A stretch of 9,831 bases of DNA. Origin: Rhodoferax sp. (GTDB lineage: Bacteria; Pseudomonadota; Gammaproteobacteria; Burkholderiales; Burkholderiaceae). The notes beneath the pieces were generated by a model, which was given only the letters and a program-made list of their open reading frames with translations, made no database searches and was not told where the DNA came from. A program made the position numbers and the translations under genes. The DNA is taken from NCBI GenBank assembly GCA_020048295.1, contig JAIFMT010000056.1, positions 1-9,831 on the forward strand, given 5' to 3'. Positions 1-7,036 of this stretch are shown here, piece after piece; positions within the stretch are counted from its first letter, which is position 1; every line of letters begins with the position of its first letter.

Positions 1-2292
1 AACGGCGAAGCCGCGCTGTTTGGGGTGAGTCGCGACGTGACCGAGCGGCTTCGCATCGCGCAAGCCCTGCAAGACGAGGCCGACCGGCGAAAAATTTTGT
101 TTGAGCAGACGCGCGATGGCATTGTTCTGCTGCGCACGGATGGCAGTCTGGCGGAATGCAATCCGGCCTTTGCGGAAAGCCTTGGCTACAGTCTGGCTGA
201 GTTGGCCAGTATGCATGTGTGGGATTGGGACCACCTGCTGTCGCGCCAGCAGCTGGAGGCAGAGTTTCAAAAACCTGACCTGCATCACTTGACAACTGAA
301 ACACAGCATCGGCGAAAAAATGGTTCGCTGGTTGACGTGGAGGTTCGCGTCAACGATGTCGAGTTGGCCGGCGAACGCTATTTCTTCTGCATCCATCAGG
401 ACATCACCGAGCGCAAACTGGCCCAGCAGCAAATGCGCGAAAGCGAATTTTTTCTGCTGGAGAGTCAGCGCATTGGGCAGCTGGGCGGTTTTCGTGCTGA
501 TCCGAAGCGCAACTCGGTCAACTGGACCGAAGGTATTTACAACATCTGCGAGTTGCCGCTGGATTACAAGCCCGATCTGAAGTCGGGGCTGGATGCGTAT
601 GTCGAGTCCTCGCGCGAAGTGGTGGCGACCAGCCTGCAGCGCGTGGTTGACACTGGCACATCATTCACCCTTCAGGTACAGGTGCGGGGTGCACGCACGG
701 GCCAGCTCAAATGGACTGAGCTCCGCGGCTTTCCCCATCGTGACGCGAATGGAAATGTGGATTACGTCATGGGCACGCTGCAAGACATCTCGGAGCGCAA
801 GGGTGTCGAGGAAGCACTGGCCATCGCCAAAGAAGATGCCGAGGCCGCCAATCGGGCCAAGTCGGCCTTTTTGGCCACCATGAGTCATGAAATCCGCACC
901 CCCATGAATGGCGTTCTGGGCATGGCGCAGCTGTTGCTGACGTCGAACCTGAGCGAGACGGATCGCTACAGCTACGCCCGCACCATCCTGACATCGGGCC
1001 AGACACTGCTTACTCTGCTCAACGATATTCTGGACCTGTCGAAAATCGAAGCCGGAAAATTTCAGCTCGAACAGCGCATTTTTGACCCCGCATCGCTGGT
1101 TGCCGAGACGCAAAACCTGTTTGCCGGGGCGGCACAAACCAAACAGCTGCAACTCGACTGCCGCTGGCGTGGCGTCAGTGAACAGCGCTATGCCGCCGAC
1201 CCCAGCCGCATCCGCCAAATGTTGTCCAACCTGGTGGGCAATGCGATCAAGTTCACGCCGCGCGGCAGCGTGCGTATGGAGGGCCGCGAAATCGCGCGTG
1301 ATGCACAAACCGCGATGCTGGAATTTGCCGTGACCGATTCGGGCATTGGCGTTGCTGCAGAAAATCGCGATCTGTTATTCAAGCCGTTTTCACAAGCGGA
1401 CGGTTCCACCACGCGAGAATTTGGCGGCACTGGCCTGGGACTCTCGATCGTCAGCAACCTGGCCAAAGCCATGGGTGGTGAGGCGGGCGTTGATAGCCAG
1501 CCGGGTATCGGTTCCCGGTTCTGGTTTCGCATTCGCGCCAGCCTGGCGGACGAACAACACGAGCGCCGCCAGGCCGAGCGCGAGGGACATGCAGGCATGA
1601 GCGCTGGCAGCGCCACGCCGAAGTTCATAGGCTGGGTGCTGGTGGTTGAAGACAACCCGGTCAACTGCCTAGTGATCGAGGCCTTGTTGGCCGGCATGGG
1701 GCTGACGCTGACCACCGTGCGTGATGGCCAGCAGGCGCTCGATGCGCTGCAGCGGGGCGATGTGATGCCAGACCTGATCCTGATGGATATCCAGATGCCA
1801 GTGATGGATGGCTACACCGCAACCCAGCGGATTCGCCAATGGGAGGCTGACAGCCATCGCACCCGCATACCCATCATTGCCCTGACGGCGGATGCCTTTG
1901 AGGAGGACCACCAGCACTGTCTGGCGGTCGGCATGGATGACTTTTTAACCAAGCCAATTTCTCTCGCTACCCTGCAACGCGCGCTGTTCAAATGGGTCCG
2001 CCAGCAGCCCGCTCAACCGGCACCGGTTTTGGCGCCACGCCACCAGGACAAGCGGCTTGACCAGCAGCAGTTCTTGCGACTGGTGGACGAACTCATTGCC
2101 TTGCTGGAGCGCAACGGATTTGATGCGTTTGACAAGCTGACCGAGCTGCAGCGTTGCGTGGCCGGCACCGGGCTTGAATCCGGCACCGACGCGGTTGGGG
2201 AATTGCTTCAAGCGTTCCGTTTTGACGCAGCGCTGCTTCAATTGCGTCAAGTGCTTGCGCAGCATCGCCATGAGGCAGACACCGCGTCATGA
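1..2292 (+). CDS. Hybrid sensor histidine kinase (PAS-PAS-HisKA-HATPase-REC), 5' end outside window
   Basis: Sensor kinase that should autophosphorylate on a histidine and pass phosphate to its own receiver. The reading frame is open from base 1. The first residues (NGEAALFGVSRDVTER) are the typical end of a PAS/PAC domain, so the GTG at 25 is an internal valine and the gene starts upstream. Numbering from the first visible codon, there are PAS domains at about 35-140 and 150-275, each closing with a D-I-(T/S)-E-R-K motif. A HisKA domain follows, with H-box SHEIRTPMNG (His296, bases 886-888). The HATPase_c domain has N-box Asn414, G1 DSGIG at 446 and G2 GGTGLGLSI at 475. The receiver spans about 545-660, with the acidic pair Glu550/Asp551, phospho-acceptor Asp596 and Lys651. 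A tail of about 100 residues, largely helical, has no Hpt-type HxxGxS motif. No membrane segment is seen in the visible part, but the N-terminus is missing. The stop overlaps the next gene by four bases (ATGA), so the two are translationally coupled and probably functional partners. The signal sensed is unknown. Confidence 0.93.
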   Translation, partial: NGEAALFGVSRDVTERLRIAQALQDEADRRKILFEQTRDGIVLLRTDGSLAECNPAFAESLGYSLAELASMHVWDWDHLLSRQQLEAEFQKPDLHHLTTETQHRRKNGSLVDVEVRVNDVELAGERYFFCIHQDITERKLAQQQMRESEFFLLESQRIGQLGGFRADPKRNSVNWTEGIYNICELPLDYKPDLKSGLDAYVESSREVVATSLQRVVDTGTSFTLQVQVRGARTGQLKWTELRGFPHRDANGNVDYVMGTLQDISERKGVEEALAIAKEDAEAANRAKSAFLATMSHEIRTPMNGVLGMAQLLLTSNLSETDRYSYARTILTSGQTLLTLLNDILDLSKIEAGKFQLEQRIFDPASLVAETQNLFAGAAQTKQLQLDCRWRGVSEQRYAADPSRIRQMLSNLVGNAIKFTPRGSVRMEGREIARDAQTAMLEFAVTDSGIGVAAENRDLLFKPFSQADGSTTREFGGTGLGLSIVSNLAKAMGGEAGVDSQPGIGSRFWFRIRASLADEQHERRQAEREGHAGMSAGSATPKFIGWVLVVEDNPVNCLVIEALLAGMGLTLTTVRDGQQALDALQRGDVMPDLILMDIQMPVMDGYTATQRIRQWEADSHRTRIPIIALTADAFEEDHQHCLAVGMDDFLTKPISLATLQRALFKWVRQQPAQPAPVLAPRHQDKRLDQQQFLRLVDELIALLERNGFDAFDKLTELQRCVAGTGLESGTDAVGELLQAFRFDAALLQLRQVLAQHRHEADTAS

Positions 2293-5200
2293 CAACCAAA
2301 CCGAAAATTCTGGCGATTGATGACACGCCGGCCAACTTGATGACTTTGGGGCTGGCGCTGCGGTCAGAGTTTTTTTTGCAGGTCGCCACCTCGGGTGCCA
2401 TGGGCCTGGCACTGGCGCAACAAGCGCCGCCGGACCTGATTTTGCTCGACGTCATGATGCCCGACATGGACGGTTTCGAGGTTTGCCGCCAGCTCAAGGC
2501 GATACCCGCCCTGCGCGATATTCCGGTTATTTTCGTGACCGCGCTGACCGGCATTGAATCAGAGTCAAATGGCCTGGCGCTTGGGGCGGTGGACTACATC
2601 ACCAAACCCGTCAATGTGGACATTGCGCGCCAGCGCATCAGCAATTTGATTGAACGTGAAATTTTGCGCAAAAGTGTCATTGCGCAAAAGGACCAATTGC
2701 AAGCGCAGGTCATCGAGATTGACCTTGCCCGGCAAGCCCTGGTTCGCACGCAAGAAGCGCTGCAAGCCAGTGATCAATTCAAGCATGTCATTTTGAATTC
2801 GCTCATTGACGAGATTGCGGTTCTGGATGAAAACGGTGTCATCCAAGCAGTCAATGCGCCGTGGCAACGCTTTGCCAATGAAAATGCGGCCGAGTCTGCA
2901 AACCCCGCTGCCGCCGTAACCACTGGAGCCAATTATCTCGATGCGTGCCGACAGGCGATTGACCTTGACGGACCGGATGCAAAAGTGGCAAGCGATGCCC
3001 TGCTTGGCATCGAGGCGGTCATGCACGGCACCGCACCCGGGTTCCGCATGGAATACCCATGCCATTCGCCTACGCATATAAGATGGTTATCCATGGTGGT
3101 CTCGCCATTGCAAGAAAGCGCCAAGGGTGGGGTGGTTGTGGCACACAGCGACATCACCGACCGCAAGCTGGCAGAAGAAGCCTTGACAACCCGGATGCAG
3201 TTCGGCAACGCCCTCAATGAAGTGGCGCAGGCCATTATTGAAGGCCAGGACACGCACCCGATTCTGCAAGCCAGCACGGCGATTGTTGGCAAGACGCTCG
3301 CCATTGACCGTGTGTTGATTTACGAAGTGTCATTTGCCAAACGTCTGATCTGCGGAATATCTGAATGGCTCAATCCGCATGACCCGGCGGTACATTCAAG
3401 CCTGGGCGCATATCCATTGGACGCGTTCAGTGGCGGTATCAGCGAGATGCAGCGGACAAGGCAGCCGCTGATGAGCCAGGCGCACGAGGTCAACCCCCAC
3501 TTTCTGGCCGACGGTTCAGCCGAACTGCTGCACCAGAAATTGGCCATCCAGAGCCTGCTGTGGTATCCCTTTGCCTGGAGTGACGACAAATTCATGGTGC
3601 TGGTGCTCAACCAGCTTTATGCCCGGCGCGACTGGTCGCAGCAAGATCTGGACTTTCTGAACTCGGTCAGCCGCCAGGTCAGCATTGCGCTAACCAAGAT
3701 CGAGCTGATGCAGGCGCAGCGCAGCGCGCAGGAAAAGTTGCAACTGGCGGCCAACGTATTTACCCATGCGCGCGAAGGCATCATGATCACCGACCCCAAC
3801 GGGGTGATCGTCGAGGTCAACGATGCCTTTGCCCGCATCACGGGTTATTCGCGGCAGGACGTGGTGGGCAAAAATCCGCGCCTGTTAAGTTCGGGCCGCC
3901 AGGGCAAGGCCTTTTATGCCCAACTATGGCAGCAGGTCATCGAGCAGGGCCACTGGTATGGCGAAATCTGGAACCGTCGAAAAAATGGTGAGCTGTACGC
4001 TGAAATGCTGACCATATCGGCCGTGCGCGACACAGCCGGAAAAGCCGAGCACTTGGTGGCGCTTTTTTCTGACATCACCATGCTCAAGCGGCACGAAGAC
4101 CATCTCGATCACATTGCCCACTACGATGCCTTGACCAATTTGCCCAACCGCGTGTTGCTGTCGGACCGATTGCGCCAAAGCATGGCGCACGCGCAACGAC
4201 ATGGCAAGAAGCTGGTGGTGGCGTTTATTGACCTGGATGGCTTCAAGCGCATCAATGACACCTTCGGGCACGAGGCCGGTGACCAGTTGCTGATCGGTGT
4301 TGCAACCCGGATGAAGGACGCATTGCGTGATGCCGACACGCTGGCGCGCATCGGCGGCGACGAATTTGTCGCCGTGCTGGGTGACCTGGACAACATCACC
4401 GCCAGTGTGCCCATGCTGACACGTTTGCTCGCGGCTGCAGCCCAACCGGTTGCCTTCAAGTCCGTCAAGCTGCAGGTATCGGCCAGTCTGGGCGTGACCT
4501 ATTACCCGCAGTCTGAAGAAATTGAGGCCGACCATTTGTTGCGTCAGGCCGACCAGGCCTTGTACCAGTCCAAGCTGGCCGGCAAGAATCGGTTCAGCTT
4601 CTTTGATATTGAGCAAGACGGAGAGATTCGCAGCATTCATCAGCACATGGATCAGATTCGCCAGGGGCTGGCCGCGCGTGAGTTCGTTTTGTTTTACCAG
4701 CCCAAGGTCAACCTGCGCACGGGTGCCATCGTCAGCGTGGAGGCGCTGATCCGCTGGCAGCATCCGGAAAAAGGCTTGCTGGCACCCGATGTTTTTTTGC
4801 CGGTGATTGAAAATCACCCGCTGGCGGTCGAGTTGGGCGAATGGGTGCTCGGCAGCGCCCTGAGCCAGTTGGTGGCCTGGCAAAGCCAGGGACTTGACCT
4901 GGTGGTGAGCGTCAACATCGGTGTGCGCCAACTGCAGCAACCCAGTTTTGTGCTGCGGCTGCAGGAACTGCTGGCCGCCCATCCACAGGTCACGCCGTCG
5001 CAACTTGAAATCGAGATTCTAGAGACCAGCGCTCTGGAAGAATTGACCCGCATGGCGCAGGTGGTTGAAGATTGCCGGGCGCTGGGGGTGTCGTTTGCGC
5101 TGGACGATTTTGGCACCGGTTACTCGTCGCTGGCTTACCTTCGGCACCTGCGTGTCAATGGGCTCAAGATCGGACAAAGCTTTGTCCATGGCATGCAGAA

Positions 5201-5780
5201 CGACGCCGAGGATCTGGCGATTGTGCGCGGTGTCATCGCTCTGGCCAGTTCATTCAGGCGCGACATCAGCGCCGTCGGCATTGAAACGCTGGCGCAGGGT
5301 CAATTGCTGTTGCAGTTGGGGTGTGATGTCGCGCAGGGCTTTTATATTGCCAAACCCATGCCGGCACATGCGCTGGCCGATTGGGCCGCGCGCTGGGTGC
5401 CCAATCCACTCTGGCAGGTGCAAACCGTCGTCAGCGCGGAAAACATGCCCTTGCTCTACGCCCGGGTCGAACACCGGTCCTGGGTTGAGGCTGTCACTGC
5501 GAGCCTGCGTGGCGACCGCTTTTCGCCACCGCCGCGCGACGCTCACCAGTGCAGTTTTGGCAAATGGTGCGATACCGAAGGCGCGTTGCGCTTTGGCACA
5601 CTGCCTGTTTTTGCGGCAATCAACGAATTGCATCAACAAACCCACACGCTTGGCGCTGAATTACTGACGCTTCAATCGCAAGGACAAAACGCACTGGCGC
5701 TGACCAGGTTGCCAGAACTTGAGCGTTTGCGCGACGCGCAGTTGCAACAGATCGATGCGTTGGAGGCCAACGCAAAGTGA
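2289..5780 (+). CDS. Response regulator REC-PAS-GAF-PAS-GGDEF-EAL-CZB (cyclic-di-GMP signalling)
   Basis: Large (1163 residues) probably cytosolic protein for cyclic-di-GMP signalling. The receiver (5-125) has Asp11/Asp12, phospho-acceptor Asp54 and Lys106. After a coiled linker come a PAS (about 165-297), a GAF (about 300-475) and a second PAS (about 485-605). The GGDEF domain (about 610-770) has an intact GGDEF at 689-693, the metal-binding DLDGFK segment, and RDAD at 680-683, exactly five residues before GGDEF, which fits the product-inhibition I-site. The EAL domain (about 785-1035) keeps EAL (818-820), the SVN asparagine, the EIL glutamate, DDFGTGYSSL and the QG glutamine. However, KID is KIG (Gly962) and AEGVET is AVGIET (Val996), so phosphodiesterase activity is doubtful. 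The C-terminus (about 1055-1140) resembles a CZB zinc-binding domain: His1062, Cys1088 in CSFGKW, His1115 and His1119. The start is the ATG overlapping the kinase stop, with GAGG 13 bases upstream, a weak site consistent with coupling. The upstream hybrid kinase is the probable phosphodonor. Domain calls are firm; catalytic output is inferred. Confidence 0.93.
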   Translation: MTTKPKILAIDDTPANLMTLGLALRSEFFLQVATSGAMGLALAQQAPPDLILLDVMMPDMDGFEVCRQLKAIPALRDIPVIFVTALTGIESESNGLALGAVDYITKPVNVDIARQRISNLIEREILRKSVIAQKDQLQAQVIEIDLARQALVRTQEALQASDQFKHVILNSLIDEIAVLDENGVIQAVNAPWQRFANENAAESANPAAAVTTGANYLDACRQAIDLDGPDAKVASDALLGIEAVMHGTAPGFRMEYPCHSPTHIRWLSMVVSPLQESAKGGVVVAHSDITDRKLAEEALTTRMQFGNALNEVAQAIIEGQDTHPILQASTAIVGKTLAIDRVLIYEVSFAKRLICGISEWLNPHDPAVHSSLGAYPLDAFSGGISEMQRTRQPLMSQAHEVNPHFLADGSAELLHQKLAIQSLLWYPFAWSDDKFMVLVLNQLYARRDWSQQDLDFLNSVSRQVSIALTKIELMQAQRSAQEKLQLAANVFTHAREGIMITDPNGVIVEVNDAFARITGYSRQDVVGKNPRLLSSGRQGKAFYAQLWQQVIEQGHWYGEIWNRRKNGELYAEMLTISAVRDTAGKAEHLVALFSDITMLKRHEDHLDHIAHYDALTNLPNRVLLSDRLRQSMAHAQRHGKKLVVAFIDLDGFKRINDTFGHEAGDQLLIGVATRMKDALRDADTLARIGGDEFVAVLGDLDNITASVPMLTRLLAAAAQPVAFKSVKLQVSASLGVTYYPQSEEIEADHLLRQADQALYQSKLAGKNRFSFFDIEQDGEIRSIHQHMDQIRQGLAAREFVLFYQPKVNLRTGAIVSVEALIRWQHPEKGLLAPDVFLPVIENHPLAVELGEWVLGSALSQLVAWQSQGLDLVVSVNIGVRQLQQPSFVLRLQELLAAHPQVTPSQLEIEILETSALEELTRMAQVVEDCRALGVSFALDDFGTGYSSLAYLRHLRVNGLKIGQSFVHGMQNDAEDLAIVRGVIALASSFRRDISAVGIETLAQGQLLLQLGCDVAQGFYIAKPMPAHALADWAARWVPNPLWQVQTVVSAENMPLLYARVEHRSWVEAVTASLRGDRFSPPPRDAHQCSFGKWCDTEGALRFGTLPVFAAINELHQQTHTLGAELLTLQSQGQNALALTRLPELERLRDAQLQQIDALEANAK

Positions 5781-5793
5781 TGGTTCCCTGATC

Positions 5794-5816
5794 AAAAAGC
5801 GCCTGGCATTTGCCAG
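5794..5816 (-). terminator. Possible intrinsic terminator of the LacI-family regulator
   Basis: Read on the - strand, 24 bases past the regulator stop there is a short inverted repeat (CTGGC, four-base loop, GCCAG), then GCGC and five Ts. The stem is only 5-6 bp and the T-run starts about four bases after it, so it would be weak. The stem is symmetrical, so it could also slow + strand transcripts from the cyclic-di-GMP gene, which converges here, but no T-run follows it on that strand. The rest of the 59-base convergent gap shows nothing recognisable. Confidence 0.35.
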
Positions 5817-5839
5817 CTGACTGCCCATTTGGTGCTGTG

Positions 5840-6871
5840 TCAGGTGCTCCCACGCACCAGGATTTCATAGCCCAGGTCGATATGCGGTGACTCCACCGTC
5901 TCGCCCCGCATCAAGGCCAGCAGCATGACCGCTGCCGCACGGCCAACTTCGGTGCGCGGCGTGCGTACCGTGGTCAGTGGCGGCAGCATCTGGTCGCTGC
6001 CGGTCAGATCGTTGAAACCGGCAATGGCGACCCGCTCGGGTACTGCCAGCCCCAGCCGCAGCGCCGCCAGCAATGCGCCCTGCGCCAGATCGTCATTGCA
6101 AAAAAAGATGGCATCGACATCGGGCTGCGCCCGCAAGATCTGCTCCAGCATGGCGCTGCCCAACGCCATGCTGGAGGGCGCCGGGTTCAGCCATTCCAGT
6201 TTTGGGTCATATTGGCCGGCTTGCGCCAGCGCCTGGCGCCAGCCGTCCAGCCGCTGCAGCGTGCGCGGGTCGAGCTGCGCCCCGGCAAAAACGATGCGGC
6301 GCTTACCACGTTGCAGCAAATGCCGGGTCATCTCGGCCCCGGCAGCGGTCTGGGAAAAGCCGACGCTGTAAACCCCTTGGGCACCCGAGGCCTCCATCAG
6401 ATGCACACAGGGCACACCACTGGCCTGCATCATCTGGCGGGTGGCCTCATTGCGCTCAAATCCGGTGACCAGCAGACCGGCTGGGCGGTGTTGCAGTAGT
6501 TCGCGCAACAAATTCTCTTCTTCGACGGCGTCGTAGTGCGTCACGCCCATCAGCATCTGGTAGCCAGCGGGGCGCAAGGTGCGTTGCACGGCTTCCAGCA
6601 AATCAACAAACAGCGCGTTGGACAGCATGGGGATCAGCACCACCACTTGCGCACTGTGGCGCGATGCCAGCGCGCGCGCAGCCGGGTCAGGCACGTAGCC
6701 GAGCTGCTGCGCGGCAGCCTGCACCCGCGCCACCAGGGCCGCATCGACGGCACGCTCACCGCGCAAGGCGCGTGACACGGTGATGGGGCTCACCTCGGCC
6801 AAACGCGCCACATCGGCCAGCGTGATGCGACCGGTGGCGCGGGGTCGGGCGCTGCGAGGCATCGAGGACAT
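5840..6871 (-). CDS. gntR: LacI-family transcriptional regulator, GntR-like (gluconate operon)
   Basis: Repressor of 343 residues, the usual length for the LacI/GalR family. The N-terminal helix-turn-helix (about 16-38) reads ITLADVARLAEVSPITVSRA, followed by a hinge helix around PAARALASR (63-71). The leucine there is at the position that normally wedges into a central CpG of the operator. The rest is a periplasmic-binding-protein-like effector domain ending in the common LTTVRTPRTEVGRAAA region. It is divergent from gntK and the TRAP genes, and two perfect palindromes with a central CG lie between them, so it very probably controls them and itself. The assignment to gluconate comes from this context; the effector pocket alone does not prove it. 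The start at 6871 gives MSSM. A second ATG nine bases further in (6862) is equally possible, and neither has a clear Shine-Dalgarno sequence. This LacI-type GntR is unrelated to the FadR/HutC 'GntR family' despite the shared name. Confidence 0.9.
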   Translation of the reverse strand: MSSMPRSARPRATGRITLADVARLAEVSPITVSRALRGERAVDAALVARVQAAAQQLGYVPDPAARALASRHSAQVVVLIPMLSNALFVDLLEAVQRTLRPAGYQMLMGVTHYDAVEEENLLRELLQHRPAGLLVTGFERNEATRQMMQASGVPCVHLMEASGAQGVYSVGFSQTAAGAEMTRHLLQRGKRRIVFAGAQLDPRTLQRLDGWRQALAQAGQYDPKLEWLNPAPSSMALGSAMLEQILRAQPDVDAIFFCNDDLAQGALLAALRLGLAVPERVAIAGFNDLTGSDQMLPPLTTVRTPRTEVGRAAAVMLLALMRGETVESPHIDLGYEILVRGST

Positions 6872-6875
6872 AGGG

Positions 6876-6902
6876 TTTATACCAATACGAATGGAGTGAC
6901 AA
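6876..6902 (-). promoter_or_regulatory. Candidate proximal promoter of the regulator, extended -10
   Basis: On the - strand, TTGTCA (6902-6897; five of six to consensus) is followed after 15 bases by TATAAA (6881-6876; five of six), preceded by TGG, which makes an extended -10. The spacer is shorter than ideal. Transcription would begin within a few bases of the annotated ATG at 6871, giving a leaderless message or favouring the ATG at 6862. Prediction from sequence only. Confidence 0.4.
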
Positions 6903-6909
6903 GGCTCGT

Positions 6910-6939
6910 AGGATAGCGCTATCCGTAAGTCAGGGTCAA
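6910..6939 (-). promoter_or_regulatory. Candidate distal promoter of the regulator, overlapping operator O1
   Basis: On the - strand, TTGACC (6939-6934; five of six) is followed after 18 bases by TATCCT (6915-6910; four of six). The upstream palindrome covers the -10 and part of the spacer, so a repressor bound there would block this promoter. That would give simple autoregulation and a leader of about 30 bases. Prediction only; it competes with the proximal candidate. Confidence 0.35.
6911..6924. promoter_or_regulatory. Operator O1, perfect palindrome for the LacI-family regulator
   Basis: The sequence GGATAGCGCTATCC is a perfect 14-bp palindrome with the central CG typical of LacI-family operators. 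An identical copy lies 104 bp away, next to gntK. From memory, the reported Pseudomonas gluconate GntR operator contains TAGCGCT, which matches the core here. It lies 39 bases upstream of the regulator ATG. Confidence 0.75.
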
Positions 6940-6996
6940 GCCCTCTTCAGCATCAGCCCAAGCGTTTGCCGGCTGAAACGAAAGGCCAGTCCTGTC

Positions 6997-7014
6997 TTTT
7001 TATTTTATTTTTTT
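6997..7014. other. 18-bp A/T-only tract upstream of operator O2
   Basis: Eighteen consecutive A/T bases, almost all T on the + strand, in an otherwise GC-rich region and directly against the second palindrome. The tract could help promoter opening, act as an UP-like element or bend DNA between the two operators. It includes TATTTT (7001-7006), a possible poor -10 for gntK, but no convincing -35 sits at the right distance. Confidence 0.4.
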
Positions 7015-7028
7015 GGATAGCGCTATCC
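7015..7028. promoter_or_regulatory. Operator O2, perfect palindrome next to the gntK start
   Basis: Second copy of GGATAGCGCTATCC, here extended to an 18-bp perfect palindrome (TTGGATAGCGCTATCCAA, 7013-7030). It ends eight bases before the gntK ATG, so it occupies the region where a ribosome binding site would be expected. Bound repressor would block transcription into the gntK-TRAP operon. Its centre is 104 bp from the centre of O1. Confidence 0.75.
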
Positions 7029-7036
7029 AACCTGAC

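Noticed and set aside
25..27. GTG as the start of the histidine kinase
   Set aside because: The frame is open to base 1 and the eight residues before it complete a PAS/PAC ending (NGEAALFG then VSRDVTER), so this is an internal valine of a gene cut by the window edge.
661..1308. 215-residue open frame on the - strand inside the kinase gene
   Set aside because: It lies opposite the PAS, HisKA and HATPase coding region and has no family features.
3924..5003. 359-residue open frame on the - strand inside the GGDEF-EAL gene
   Set aside because: It lies wholly opposite a gene with clear conserved domains, has a low-complexity composition rich in Gln, His and Arg, and shows no recognisable domain. 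It is a by-product of GC-biased codons.
6896..6925. Possible gntK promoter GTGACA-18-TATCCG overlapping O1
   Set aside because: The -10 matches consensus at only three of six positions and would give a leader of about 100 bases. I found no convincing + strand promoter for gntK.
6953..6976. Inverted repeat TCAGCC/GGCTGA with a 12-base loop, followed 20 bases later by the T-rich tract, as an attenuator or riboswitch
   Set aside because: The stem is short, the loop is long and the T-run is too far away for an intrinsic terminator. No known riboswitch consensus is seen.
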